Assembly (NCBI GenBank): GCA_033030425.1
Contig: JAUFSD010000007.1
Coordinates: forward strand, 992,001-1,056,000
DNA from: Verpa conica
Taxonomy: Eukaryota > Ascomycota > Pezizomycetes > Pezizales > Morchellaceae
Direction: 5' to 3'
DNA: 64,000 bases
This document shows positions 11,032 to 22,589 of this stretch, piece after piece. Under the pieces are notes generated by a model, which made no database searches, was not told the origin of the DNA, and saw only the letters and a program-made list of their open reading frames with translations. A program made the translations under genes and the position numbers. Position 1 is the stretch's first letter. Every line of letters begins with the position of its first letter.

Positions 11032-12219
11032 ATGAAACTCTCTACATTTCTTTTTGGGGCACTTCTAGCCGGAGTCACGAATGCATGGCTTCCCGCATTT
11101 GACAAAATTCGAGGAGTCAACCTAGGAGGTCTGTTTATCGTCGAACCATGGATGATGAGTGATGAATGGAGCGCAATGGGCTGCGGAGATCAGGCTTCTG
11201 AATTCGACTGCGTCTTGAAGCTTGGTCAGACCCAAGCCAACACTGCTTTCCAAGCACACTGGAACCGATGGATCACCCAAGCCGATATCACCGAAATAAA
11301 GAGTCTTGGACTCAATACTATCCGTATTCCTGTTGGGTATTGGATTTACGAAGACATTGTCTATTCAGACAGCGAGCACTTTCCTCAAGGCGGATTTCAG
11401 TATCTAGAGCGTGTTTGTGGATGGGCTAGAGCTGCAGGACTCTATGTCATCATCGAACTTCACGGTGCACCTGGTGCCCAGAAGGCGTACGAACCTTTCA
11501 CGGGGCAGTATGCACCTACTGCAGGATTTTACCAGGACTACCAGTATGAACGTGCCTATAAGTGGTTGGAATGGATGACCAACATCATCCACACAAATTC
11601 AAACTTCTGGAGCACCGGAACTATTGAATTGGTCAACGAACCTTTACAATACCCTGATATACAACCCTCCCTAGTCCAGACTTACTACCCAACTGCTTTT
11701 AGTCGCATCCGTGCATTGGAGGCACGACTTGGCACTGCCGCTGCCGACTACCTCCATATCCAGATGATGAACGAGAAATGGGGTGCTGGAAATCCAAATG
11801 CCAATCTCCCTGACTTGTACTTTGCCTTCTACGATGACCATCACTACGTTAAGTGGACTCCTGACGTTCCGGATACCCGCGATGGCTATATGCGCCACTC
11901 TTGCACCGATGACCGTAGTGGAAACTGGCCCGTCGTTACCGGCGAGTGGTCACTCAGTGTGAATAGCTCCTTCGAGTGGGGCGATAACGAGCTTTCTCTC
12001 ACATATCCCGGCGCTGTTGAATGGTACAGGAAGTGGTGGGGTGCGCAGTTCCTCAGCTACGAAAAAATTGATGGCTGGATTTTCTGGAACTGGAAGGTCA
12101 ACTACATTGGTGGCCGTAACGACTGGAGATGGGGTTACCAGCAAGCGGTAGCTGCCGGTGTTATCCCGACAAACCCGCTCGATGCGTACAGCTGGGATGT
12201 CTGTGCTGGATACACCTAG
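11032..12219 (+). CDS. Secreted endo-beta-1,6-glucanase, glycoside hydrolase family 5
   Basis: A single exon encodes 395 aa. Residues 1-18 are a signal peptide ending in TNA, followed by the conserved mature start WLPAFDKIRGVNLG. GH5 landmarks are NTIRIPVGYW (about 95-104), the ELHGAPG loop (142-148), the acid/base Glu203 in ELVNEP, the DDHHYV block (268-273) and the nucleophile Glu305 in VTGEWSL. The SEHFPQGG and PFTGQYA blocks resemble the fungal endo-1,6-glucanase branch (ExgB/BGN16 type) more than yeast Exg1 exo-1,3-glucanases. It should cut beta-1,6-glucan in fungal cell walls, either its own during remodelling or that of other fungi. There is no GPI signal or carbohydrate-binding module. 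The 1,6 specificity is inferred from family resemblance. Confidence 0.93.
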   Translation: MKLSTFLFGALLAGVTNAWLPAFDKIRGVNLGGLFIVEPWMMSDEWSAMGCGDQASEFDCVLKLGQTQANTAFQAHWNRWITQADITEIKSLGLNTIRIPVGYWIYEDIVYSDSEHFPQGGFQYLERVCGWARAAGLYVIIELHGAPGAQKAYEPFTGQYAPTAGFYQDYQYERAYKWLEWMTNIIHTNSNFWSTGTIELVNEPLQYPDIQPSLVQTYYPTAFSRIRALEARLGTAAADYLHIQMMNEKWGAGNPNANLPDLYFAFYDDHHYVKWTPDVPDTRDGYMRHSCTDDRSGNWPVVTGEWSLSVNSSFEWGDNELSLTYPGAVEWYRKWWGAQFLSYEKIDGWIFWNWKVNYIGGRNDWRWGYQQAVAAGVIPTNPLDAYSWDVCAGYT

Positions 12220-13090
12220 TGTTTGTCTTTATGGAAAACCTGTAAGGCGTAAATGGGGGACTGGGAAAGTAGGACGAAATTGAACGTTTCCAAGAAGTTG
12301 GTAAAGTCATAATGTCTATTTTGGATGAATTTTTATGGATTTCTTTAATTGATCATGTTGGGAGTACATCTTGTTATTTTCTACGTACAACGACGGCAGC
12401 TAGATAGGCAGAAATAAAATACAAAAGGTGCCCAAATGAATTTATCCCAGTAGACAGCACCCTTGACTACTTTATGGGCCTCTTGGTAATTTATAACGTT
12501 AGTCGTTAATAGACCAAAATAATACTTCACTACATACGTAAATATATTAATCAGCTAGCACCGAATAATACTAACTATATAGCAAAATATATCAAACTTC
12601 ACTCTCAATACTTTACCCATCTTATTCATACTCCTAGAGCCTTTAGAAGGCTATACTAAAATAAACACTCGGAATAAGTCTAAACCCTTGTGTTCTCTTG
12701 GGCGCTAACAAGCACATAAACAAAACCAGATTATAGCTTTTACTCCCATTTGCTTGCAATGAGAATAAGCTTTGACCGCTTCTATTCCTCCCAAGTTCCC
12801 TTGAGAAAACACGACTTCGTAGGAGGTCCTGTAATATATGGCCGGAGAAGGTTTTTTAAACCTATTCTGCATTTAGCTAACTGATAACATAACGCTCTCA
12901 TCATGTTCTGAGGTGATATCTGTATATAGTGCTACCATCACAATTCTAACTAGTGTAGTCTCAATTGCTTAACCTGATTCCACCTTAAATGTCCACTGGT
13001 GCTTACTGTAGCAGTATATCTAGTTCCAGAACTACAAAGGACTAATATTTAAAGGCATTTATAAACTAATAATAACGTTGTGAAGGCGTG
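12220..13090. other. AT-rich spacer after the glucanase gene
   Basis: This holds the 3' region of the glucanase gene and AT-rich sequence up to tRNA-Gly. No open frame of note or repeat with clear ends is seen. Confidence 0.5.
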
Positions 13091-13172
13091 GATTCAGTGG
13101 TGTAGTGGTATCACGGGCGCTTGCCATTCTAATGATTTGCGCCCGACCCGGGTTCGATTCCCGGCTGATTCA
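13091..13172 (+). tRNA. tRNA-Gly(GCC) with an 11-nt intron
   Basis: The A box TGGTGTAGTGG and the B box GGTTCGATTCC are both present. The T arm is CCGGG-TTCGATT-CCCGG. The anticodon stem is GGCGC/GCGCC around a loop reading TT-GCC-A, with an 11-nt insertion (TTCTAATGATT) after position 37, the standard place for a nuclear tRNA intron. Without it the tRNA is 71 nt. The acceptor stem GATTCAG/CTGATTC has one T-T mismatch at its third pair. All other parts look functional, and a T6 run lies downstream. It reads GGC/GGU glycine codons. Confidence 0.85.
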
Positions 13173-13177
13173 AAAGC

Positions 13178-13214
13178 CACTATAGTGGGCCATGTGGTCC
13201 ATATAGTGTTTTTT
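13178..13214 (+). ncRNA. Hairpin followed by T6, just downstream of tRNA-Gly
   Basis: Five bases after the tRNA, 13178-13191 pairs with 13196-13208 across an ATGT loop. This gives 13 pairs, one of them G-U, with a single bulged G. It is followed at once by T6 (13209-13214), a Pol III stop. The tRNA and the hairpin may therefore share one Pol III transcript, with RNase Z releasing the hairpin as a 3' trailer. Whether it has a function is unknown. Confidence 0.5.
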
Positions 13215-13883
13215 AGTCATCTAATATCCTTTTAGTAGAGTGTCGAAGTAACACGTTACAGACTTCCAGACACCAGAAGTCATATGGTTACCACCCTTCA
13301 TCAAAAATCACTCGGGTATTCCTATGTATGAGCCAGAAAGTGTATCTTAGCTATTTACTAAGTCACCTATACTGAGATAGGCATGGCATATTTGCCTAAC
13401 TACTTTGGTAATCATTTTCTAAATAATATCACGTAGAAGCCCTAAATTCTATAGATAAGGTAGTAAAACCTGAATTGGGAACAGTATATCAAAACTTACT
13501 ACACACATAATTCCCATATACTACTAGGACTCAGACTTATAGTTTCTTTACCAAATCACGAAAGCCTTGCTAAATCCTTATCTAAAAGGTAGAGAGCCTT
13601 TTAGGCATATAACACTATTTTAATATTTATGAAAGCCTTATGAAAGCCTTAAAGCGTTCTTATCCAGAGCTCAGGTAAGATTGAAAATTAAATAATTCTA
13701 ATGTAATTTTAGCTTCAGAAAAGGTCCTATAAAGTTTAGATAAAGCTTATATCATGCGGTGTATCGAAGCTAAAAGCTTTGCTAGTTCTTCAGTGTAATC
13801 TGGCCCTAGAAGTTATGCTATTAGCCCTGTACGGAGCAAGGACACATTATACACAGAACCTACGAACATTGATTCAGTATAAA

Positions 13884-13915
13884 CCCCCCCCCCCCCCTCT
13901 CTCTCTCTCCCTCTC
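13884..13915 (+). repeat. Poly-C followed by a CT microsatellite
   Basis: Fourteen C residues are followed by TC repeats and a pyrimidine-rich run that continues to about 13945. It is an unstable simple repeat with no gene directly downstream. Confidence 0.8.
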
Positions 13916-14285
13916 TTTTCATCACTCTTCTCCTCTTCTTCTTTGATTCCACCCTGTTATCCTGTGCACCATTCGTCATACTAGCCAGTCAAGTATTTAT
14001 CCTAAGTATATTGTTTCATCTCGTCTCCTTTTTCCTAAATACAGCCAGCCACACGTAAACGAGATTTATTATAGTTTATACACAGCTACTAGTCCGCTTC
14101 CTGTCTAGGATATCTCCAGGTAGCCAGGCAAGTGTAGAACATGAGTCACACAATACATGTTAGAAGCTACTTAATGGTGAGGCTGATTAATGTGATGGGA
14201 TTGTAGCTAAGATAAGGCCACGAGGCGAGATCTTTTAGTGTTTAGCTTCTGCTCTTGCAATTAGTAAAGCAGCAAAGTTGAGAGG

Positions 14286-14375
14286 TAGCCATCCCAATTA
14301 TTAAATAATCATCAACGCCATCATGTAGCTATCCCGTATTTATGAATAATCATCATCATCATGTAGCTATCCCAA
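14286..14375 (+). repeat. Short tandem repeat, unit about 40 bp
   Basis: Two diverged units (14286-14325, 40 bp, and 14326-14363, 38 bp) share TAGCYATCCC at the start and AATAATCATCA then CATCATG at the end. A third partial unit begins at 14364. It is a small local duplication in non-coding DNA. Confidence 0.7.
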
Positions 14376-17300
14376 TGCAGAGCTGTCCCGAGTGACTGAT
14401 GGTGAGTGAAATATTTAAATCTAGACCAGCTATCCCGATGGAGTGTGCTTAACAGTACGCATTACAAAAGCAGTTTAGGTAACTTGACAGTTTGGTATCT
14501 ACACATATCACTCTAGCTGAATCTATCACGATTATTACAATATTTGAGCTGAACCCCACACGTACGACACAGAGCGGCTCGGCGCCACCTGAGACACCAT
14601 GTGTTGTCCTGTTCGTCCGGCAGTCGGAAGTCTGGATGACAGTGCAGGTAGGCATCCGAAATACAGAAAAAATAAAAAAAACTATCAAAAATTTAGCCGA
14701 TTCGATCTAAAACTTGGCGCGAACGAGGGGGAAAATTTTTTTGGAGGCTAGGAAGCCAGCTCAGAGCTCTACCCCTGATTTACGATGATTCATTCTCTCC
14801 CCCCTTCATCCAATCGTAGTTATGTCGCCGACATAGCCTACATGCGCACAGTACAGACGGGATACTCCATAAGTGATATGGAGAGATATTTAACCTCAAA
14901 ACGGCCAAAAGGAGCCGCTTAGGAAACCCTTGTTTTGTTTTTTTATCACCAAGGTCGGGAAAGTTAGTTTTGACCAAGACACAGGCCCTTTCACCTTTAC
15001 CAACAGATCCCCCTTTCACCAACGCCCTTCTACCTTCACTGATAAGACCCCCCGAAGTAGCCCACCAAGGATCATCCCCTATGGCTGATAGCTGAACCCC
15101 TAGGGAAAAAACGCCATATCACGGGGGATCACCATAAACGATCTTAGACTTGGCAATGCTTATCACTCAGGTTTAGAATATGAAGTTCATAAACTTAGCC
15201 GTACGGCAAGACTCGTAATTGAAACTCCGGTTGAAGAAAAGAAGACTCCTTCGTCTATGTGAGTGTCTTCTAATACTATAAATACTCCAACTGGCGCTAG
15301 CGGGCTTCGCCGTAATGGGGGGTGCGGAGACCACATATGTAGAGGGAGGTTGGGTGAGCGGTAAACAGCAGTTGGATTCCATAGTAATATTGCTTCAATT
15401 ACTGAATCGGGAGAACTACGCTGTGCGTAGCTCTTTGGGGTGATTTAAACTAAGGTTACAGGAGAAAAATGTACTGACAAACTAAGATTGAAAGTTTACA
15501 TCCCCTCCTCAGTAACTATTCTACTACACGTAGTCTTTTTAAAAATCGGTAGACATCCCTCCAGAGCCCGGGCCATGAGTTATGGGGGTGGTTCTCCGAG
15601 CCGTAGATCACGCTCTACATAAAACTTATACGGGGCTAGGATTTACCCCATTTTCTAGCAAGGTAAATTGATTCACTATAGCTATTCACAAACAGCAATC
15701 AAGAGTTCTGGTAAATTTGTCCCTATCTCTACTTATTGTAAGAACTAGAGGGGCTGGGGTGATTACGTTACCTCTCCAAGCTGGGGCATATCTCCCCCGA
15801 GCATATCTCTTTTGGCACCGATGGCTCTCAGGGATTTTTTTCGGTGTCTCAGTTATTTAGAGACGCTAGCGTACAAGTAGAACTCGGTACCTAACTTTTA
15901 TACGGTAGATCCGCACAAACCTAAGTATCTTCGGGTTTCAGAATACACCTCGAGCTACTAAGAGTCCAGACGTCTCTCGGAGGGCTTTCCGTACTATATT
16001 ACCCCAGACCCTACTATATTCGGCAGCCTAAAATTATGGGCACTGGGGTCTTGGCTATCCGGGGTTCCCCCTCGAAACAATTAAATGTGATATAAATTAT
16101 TCATGCCTAAGCTTTTCCAGACCCTAGTAAAAGTCTCCATGGCCTAACTACTCACTAGCATACACATCCCTAGGTGCTACGGGGGTTTTCGAAGGAAGAG
16201 GGGATGCAAAGAGAGTATTTGTGAACAAGATAGCTAGGCTTAGGTTTGACATAATTCATAGTTAGATAGCTAAGGTGGTGTTGTTTTCTTTCTTAAGTAG
16301 GGTAACTAGCCTACTATGAGATATCGCCGGTATCCCTAAGACACTTGAATAAATTTAGATAGGGGGTGGGAGCGCCTTATTAAAGTCCGTTTTTGTAGGA
16401 GTACGATAGGGGGAGGGGGGGTTGGAATCATAATAGAGTTTATAGTATACCGTGGTACCTATTCTCCTAACCTGCGCCAAAAAAATTCCCGAGCTTGGAC
16501 CCCGGCGGCTGTCTAAGGCTATCTAACCGAACGAGGGGCGTGATTTAAGACAATCCATATCCACTGATCGGTGTGACGTCCTTGATACGTAACAAATTTA
16601 AGGTAGGTACATATTTGAGCAGGTATAAAGAGTCTAGGAACAGGGGTGACAGGCTTAGGCGAATCAAAAACCATCATGTATGTACATACATACCAGAAAA
16701 GAAGGAAAAGAAAAAAAAAAAGAAAACTAGGCATCCTCAGGTTCCTTTCTCCTGTCCTGAGTACCATGGATTCTCGCATGCAGGGCATCTTTCCCTATCC
16801 ATCATGTGGAATCCCTACCTAACCGAGAAGTGAGGATTTACGTGGCATGCATCGATGCTAATCGTGAGAATGGGAAGTCAAGAAAAAAAAAAAATTTCCT
16901 CCGGTTCCACGAGAACCTCCCCCCAGCCCGTTGAAGCCCGGGGGCCAAGCTGATATAGGAAAGGTTATTTCTAATGTCTCGTTGAATTCTTTCTAATCAC
17001 CCAGACCGCCTTTTTCCCACCCTCCCAAAGTGGTTGCAATCCTACCGATTGGAAGACTATCAAAGGTTACTCAAAGGCAGGCATGAGGAACCTAGACATG
17101 CAAGTGCTATTCTCGCCAATCGATAGGTGTACGATATCACCCCAACGCGAGAAACCATGTCTGTTGTTGCACTTGCATGTTCTACCTGCTTCAAGCGCGA
17201 GTGATCGTGTATGAAAGTAGTACTTGTACTTACCTGTAGCAAAAAATAAAGGCCGGTGCACAAACTTGAACTAGTGGATTATTAAATAAAATACGCTTGT

Positions 17301-18499
17301 TAGATAGATGCCCGGACTTAATGTACAAACCCGAGGTATCTTTAATAGTAGTACTCCAGCACCCGCCAACAAAAAAGAAATCCGATAAAAAACATATAGC
17401 GATAGAGATATAATAATACCCAGTGACCCACGAAACCATAGACAACCCTCCCAAATGAACAAAAGAAAAAGACCATGTTTGGTTTAACTTCGATCTTCGC
17501 ACATATATACTGCACCTAGCAGCTCGAGCTAGAACGCTTGCTTCTCCCAGGGTTTTTTTAAAAAAAAAAGAAAAGAAAAGGGTAGGTGGGGTAAGAAAAT
17601 ACGGAAATAAAAGAATAGTAAAACCCGACTGAAAAAACAAAAACGCGCCAGATGATAAAAAAGAAAACCGGGAAGGAAAAGATAGATGACTAATATAGGT
17701 GATATCCTGCAGAGAAATAGTAGAAACGACAGCCGGGGAAAAGATAATGACAAGAGAAAAGATGTTTGCACGAAAGTTTACAGAAAAACAAAGACAAACA
17801 TAAGAAAGTATAGGGATGTGAAGATGCTTGAAGGCAATAGATCAACCAAACAAAACAAAACAAAAGCCAATCGCACAAAATCACGCCCACTAGAACATGC
17901 GAAAATGCACAAAATCCAATGTCGTAACTCTTCAGACTACTCTCTGATCTTACTTTTCAACACTTCTAACTGAAAAACAACCTCCCCAGTATATCTCGGC
18001 TTTAGATATCATTAATGGTAGGATATTCTACCCGGTCGACGGATCGAAAATATCCTTCAATGAACAATGCCAGAAAAACAATTCGGTACCGAAACGAACA
18101 GAGGTAAAGGGGGAAAAACTATGCCCAAAAGACCATGCCACGCAAAACACAAGATAAGCCACGGTGACAAAAGGAATAGTGGAGATAACAGAACTAGAGA
18201 ATATGCAAGATGTAAACCGGAATATAACAAGTTAAAAAGGGTATGTAAAAAAGGAATTTGTTCGCCACACCAACAAAGCACCGAGATACCCCAAGAGCTT
18301 CCCGAAAGAAAAAAAGAAAAAAGAAAAATTGCTTGACCCCATATCCAGCATCCTCGTCTCTTGGCTTTGTTAAATACTGTAACGCATATGGCAAACGATC
18401 CTCATGCAGCTTCTATGAAAAAATATATAGTCGCATTGTAAAAATATAGCAGATCTCCAGAATATAAAAGTTTTTTTAAACGCCTCATCGTATAGGTCG

Positions 18500-21091
18500 T
18501 TAGAAGAAATGCGTATAAACTTTGGACTCCTCATGAACATCCATTTCCTAAAAATATAAGTTAGTACGTAATCTGGAGTAAGTACTAAGGAACACTAATA
18601 AACTTACCATTTTAAACGTATTCAGCTCCTCTTTAATTTGCTGGGCAAGCATAGGCGTTAACCTGTTACAGGTGGAAATTTCTCCCCTTCTGTCATATTC
18701 ACCACTCGGCCAGGTATCATGGAAAGTAATACGTGGGCTAAAGCTGACGTTGTATTTGGCCATGGAGGCAGGTGATGTAGGAGCGCTGGCAGAAGAGCCT
18801 GCAGCAGCAAACCGGGGTCCAGATGTGAAGTAATCTTCCCTTTCAATCTTGACTGAGTCTGATCTCTGTTTCCCAAGTTGTGGCCTTTGGTTCTCTAATG
18901 CAGGTATAATACTAGAGGGATCTGAAGGTTTAATGATCGGAGAGGAGGAGCCAGACCCTAATCACAATTTTAGTTTCAGATCCCATAGGTAGAGGTTGGC
19001 TCAACATACGCTTCAGAATTCCCTTTTTTACAGCAGCCAGAACTTCAGCCCGCTCTTGGGCTCCGCCAACAAAGCTCTTCCTAGCGGCCTCGGTATCATT
19101 CGCATTACTAGACCTTCTGGCTGTGCTTGGCTCAACAACTTTAGGTGCCTCAAGTGAGTTGTTTTCTAGCTTAGGAAAACCAGTCCCACCGCCTGTTTGA
19201 TCACGAGCATCCGCGTTGACATTAACCTTCTCTCTCTCAGCTTCAACCGTAACCATCGATACTTGTCCAGTACTTGCCTGTCCAGTGACTGGGCCACTAG
19301 GCGCAGGTACCCCAACAACAGATTTTGGCCTGAACAACCCAACTAATGATCGTGTTGACTTCTTCATTCCTTTGCCCATCTTCCTTATCATGATTGAAGC
19401 CGAAGAGGCAGTTGAAGAGACAGAAACATTATCCGTTGACCCGGTGAAGAAATTCCCTTGCCCTGAATAAATTCCCTCGCCTAAGCCAGCTTCTTCTTGC
19501 CTTCTTGCGATCCTCAACTGTTCTGCATCCTGTTCCTCGCGAAATTTCTCTTGGCGAAGTCTAGCCCGTTCTGCGGCCTCCTCGCCTCTCATATTATTGA
19601 CCGCAGACACCTTACGCAACTCAGCAGCACTACCGAACGAGAAAGCACGGCGAAGCCTATTCTTCATGCCTTTCTTAGGTACATCAGAGATAGCCTCAAG
19701 GTGTTCTGTGGCTGACCTGTTCACTGCCGATGGGTCTCCGTTGGGAATACTTTGGGGTTCTGGGAAAGTTTGGTAGGATGAGTGTGAATCTGCTGCCATA
19801 TTCATGGGCTTTGAAAGCGGAGACGGGGCTGTAACTCGCTTATTCCCATCTGTGGAAGATCCACGAGGGGGAACTTGAGACGGGTTGATTTCATGAGGTG
19901 TTGGCGAGCCGGTACCTGAAGAAGCAGAATGAACTGAATTCCGGTTGCTCTGAGCGATAAACTGTTAGCACGTAACATGCAAATACATAGAGGGTGAATG
20001 GGCCAAATTACCGAATTAGGCCTTGAAGAATTTGCCGAGTTAGAGCTGTCAGTGCTACCAGTCCTCCTGCCTCCTGATCGGTGAGCGGCCTGAAAGTTCG
20101 ATGAACCTGCAGATTTATGTCCTCCTTCGTTCACTTGGGACCTATTTGACCCGGTTGTAGCAAGCTCTGGTCTTGAGAGCTGTATCGATGGGGATGCCAT
20201 TGATCCCACCTCTTGTCGTACAAAATTTTGGAAGCTTTCTGGGCTAAATGCATCTGGGCCAACCGACCTCCGCCTGTTTTGCATTTGTTGTTGTGTAAGA
20301 GACTGCTGCCTATGGGTGTGAATATCATCCACTGATTGACTTCTCAATTGACCAGTATAATCCCCAATGAAGGGTGCCTTAACGTTTGCCCCAGTAATTG
20401 AGCCATGCGGTAGCGAGGGGTTACTGCTGGATCTAGAAGGCTGATTGTAGATAGCAGCTATGGCTGCCATTCCGGACCCGCTAGGAGGAGCAGACACTTG
20501 TGATGTAATAACGACAGATTCAGGCCTCCTGTTACCCGGGCGGCGATACCGATCAGGGCTTGGACGGCTGGATGATGTTGCCATCTGTGGAACCGGAAGT
20601 CCTGAGGTTGAGATTGTTGAAAGGGGTCGAGGGCTTGGACGAGTATATTGGGCTGTGTCGTCACGTGTACCAGAAGGTGTTTGGCCCTGATGCCGAGATG
20701 AGGGATCTGAAGACGATGAGGATGATGATGATATTGAGTCTGGAGCAGGGTATCGATTTCGTGAGTCGTCAGGTCTAGATGACGTCCTTTCACCAATCTT
20801 GGGGGGCTGCTGTTTAGTGTTTGAGAGGCCCGGTGTACTTGTGAATGCATACGGAGCAACAGGAGCAGTCGTATATCCACTACGGTACCCACCACCAGCA
20901 CCGTTACTGCTGTTGGAGTTATTGTTGTATCCGCCCATGTTTCGAGGCGTGGTCAAGTGGTGCTGGTTGGAATGTGCGGATTGCGTCTGAGCGGACTGAA
21001 GACTGTTAGAGGCAGATTGGGGGCGTGGTTGCATCAAGCTAACTGGAGAGGGTGACTGCTGAGCTGGAAATGACTGGACGAGAGCTGCCAT
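18500..21091 (-). CDS. bni4: Bni4-like protein phosphatase 1 adaptor (septum/bud-neck protein)
   Basis: Four exons: 21091-20012, 19949-19010, 18957-18608 and 18547-18500. Introns are 62, 52 and 60 bp with GTAATT, GTATGT and GTAAGT donors and matching phases, giving 805 aa. The first ~600 residues are low-complexity, rich in Ser, Pro, Gln and Asn. A coiled-coil-like Arg/Glu segment (AERARLRQEKFREEQ) lies in the middle, and KKGILKRSG follows near 668-675. The C-terminus is the conserved block: RITF (749-752), an RVxF-type PP1 docking motif, then HDTWPSGEYDRRGEI, TCNRLTPMLAQQIKEELNTF and a final VYTHFF. Bni4 recruits PP1 (Glc7) and chitin synthase regulators to the neck or septum in yeasts, and a role in septation and wall growth is inferred here. 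The last exon has only 16 codons including the stop and is easily missed. Confidence 0.87.
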
Positions 21092-21739
21092 GTTGGAGCG
21101 GTCCCCGCCTTTGGTGCTAGATGATGGATTGGACGTCGTCTTGAAAGAGGCTGTACAGACTTTTAAAAAGTGAAGATATTACCGATAGTGTGTATCGTCG
21201 TGTATGTGTTTTTTCTTTCTTAAAAAAAAGAATACGCTTAGAATGTAGAAATGGTGGTAGTGCCTAATCAGGTTGGTCAAAGCACGAGAGTCAGTCGATC
21301 AAGATTTCTTCAAGAGGCCCTTTCATAAACAGAGCGAAGAAAGGATTGACCGATGTGTGAATTGTTGAAAGACGATCTAGTTCAAGGCATGACGAGGTTG
21401 CTGAAAGACAAGGGATGGGATCAGGAGAGAATTAAACGAACCCCTTTCTCTCTCGGAAGAAGAGACGCTCCAATGTATGATCACAGAAATCCGGTTCGGA
21501 TCAGATTAAAGAAAGTAAGGCAAAATGTTCACAAGAATCGAAGGATTAAGCACGACAAGCGGGTATAGAAGACCCAAGTACAGAGCCTGATGTGGGAGAC
21601 TGAAGTTAGATCGGCTCAGCTCGTCGTGTCAGGTCGTTAATTGGGCTGGGGGGCAAGGGGAGGGATTAATGAATGGATGGTATTGGTTAATGTGTTTCCC
21701 AGACGTTTCCTCTTACTCGACAGCCAATTGTTGAAAGAA

Positions 21740-22160
21740 GACACGAAAGAGAGATGGGGGGTGAGGGAGGAAGGGAGGGGAGGGCTTCTGTTGCGTTGCA
21801 GCCAAGGGGGATGATGAAGGAGAAGGTGACGGTGGAGGTTGAGGAGAGTATCGGTGGTTGCAAAGTAGTTGTAGGTGCGTATGCAACAGCAGGGATAGGG
21901 GAAGGGGTGGGTGGAGGGGTGGTGTGTGAGTTCAGTGGAGGGATGGCAGAGGTGGTGGGTACGAATAAGGGCGGCCGACTGACTAGGAGAAGAGGCGAGG
22001 GTACAAGCGAGTGAAGGGGTGGCCTAACGAGGGAAGTCGAGTAGAAAGGAAAGGCCCGCCACGGAGGAGGAGACGGGAGGAGACGAGGGGAGAAAGAGGG
22101 AAGGGGAAGGGGAGTTGGAGAGAAGGATAAGAACAGGGACAGAGACAGAGCAGAGACTGA
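21740..22160 (-). promoter_or_regulatory. Pyrimidine-rich promoter/5' leader region upstream of bni4
   Basis: The plus strand is a long GGAGG/GAAGG-rich tract, so the strand sense to the Bni4-like gene is CT-rich over about 400 bp. This is typical of fungal promoters with long leaders. Short plus-strand open frames here (21353-21568, 21754-22014) are by-products of the skewed composition. Confidence 0.4.
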
Positions 22161-22561
22161 CTGAGTGACTATGGGATACGGCTCCTAGGCTGGAAGAGCA
22201 AGCAGTGGCCGAATCAAGTGATGTGGCGGGGAGAATGGGCAGCCTTTTGACAAAAAGGAGAGTAAGAGAATAAGTTGCTACGTACAGGAAGGAGTACTAC
22301 ATACACATACACCGGCAGGCAGCTAAGGAAGGAGCGGTCGGTTAGCCGTGCAGAGAGCTAAATCCTGTAGGGAAGTGGCCCTGTCTTCGACGATTCCACA
22401 TGGGATTCCAGATACCTGCAAAGAAGGGTCAGGAAAACCGTGCCCGCGCGGAAGAGAAAAGAAAAGAAAAATCTGTAACAAGTACCACAGAAGATGTATC
22501 TCCCCTTCTAGAGAGTACCAGTACCATCGTGGCAAAACTATATAACTAGTCTAGTGAATGG

Positions 22562-22589
22562 TAAAAACAAAACAAAACAAAACAAAAAC
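22562..22589 (+). repeat. AAAAC pentanucleotide microsatellite
   Basis: About five AAAAC units in a row lie in non-coding DNA. It could be slippage or the remnant of a poly(A)-type retroposon tail. Confidence 0.7.

Larger units (their letters stand above)
13215..18499. other. Long gene-poor spacer with low-complexity tracts
   Basis: About 5.3 kb with no supported gene. It holds a C14 run followed by CT repeats (13884-13915), a roughly 40-bp tandem repeat (14286-14375), and an A-rich plus strand from about 17560 to 18450, which may be the T-rich 3' flank of the Bni4-like gene. Open frames there (for example 17686-17973) are low-complexity and not convincing. Confidence 0.5.

Noticed and set aside
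15173..15420. Possible Copia-type Gag remnant on the plus strand
   Set aside because: A few residues resemble such proteins, but frames are broken and no protease, integrase or LTR could be found.
17686..17973. Lys/Asn-rich 95-codon open frame
   Set aside because: It lies in an A-rich tract that is probably the 3' flank of the Bni4-like gene; composition alone explains it.
21353..22014. Plus-strand open frames upstream of the Bni4-like gene
   Set aside because: They are in a purine-rich strand opposite a CT-rich promoter, which creates long Arg/Glu/Gly frames by chance.
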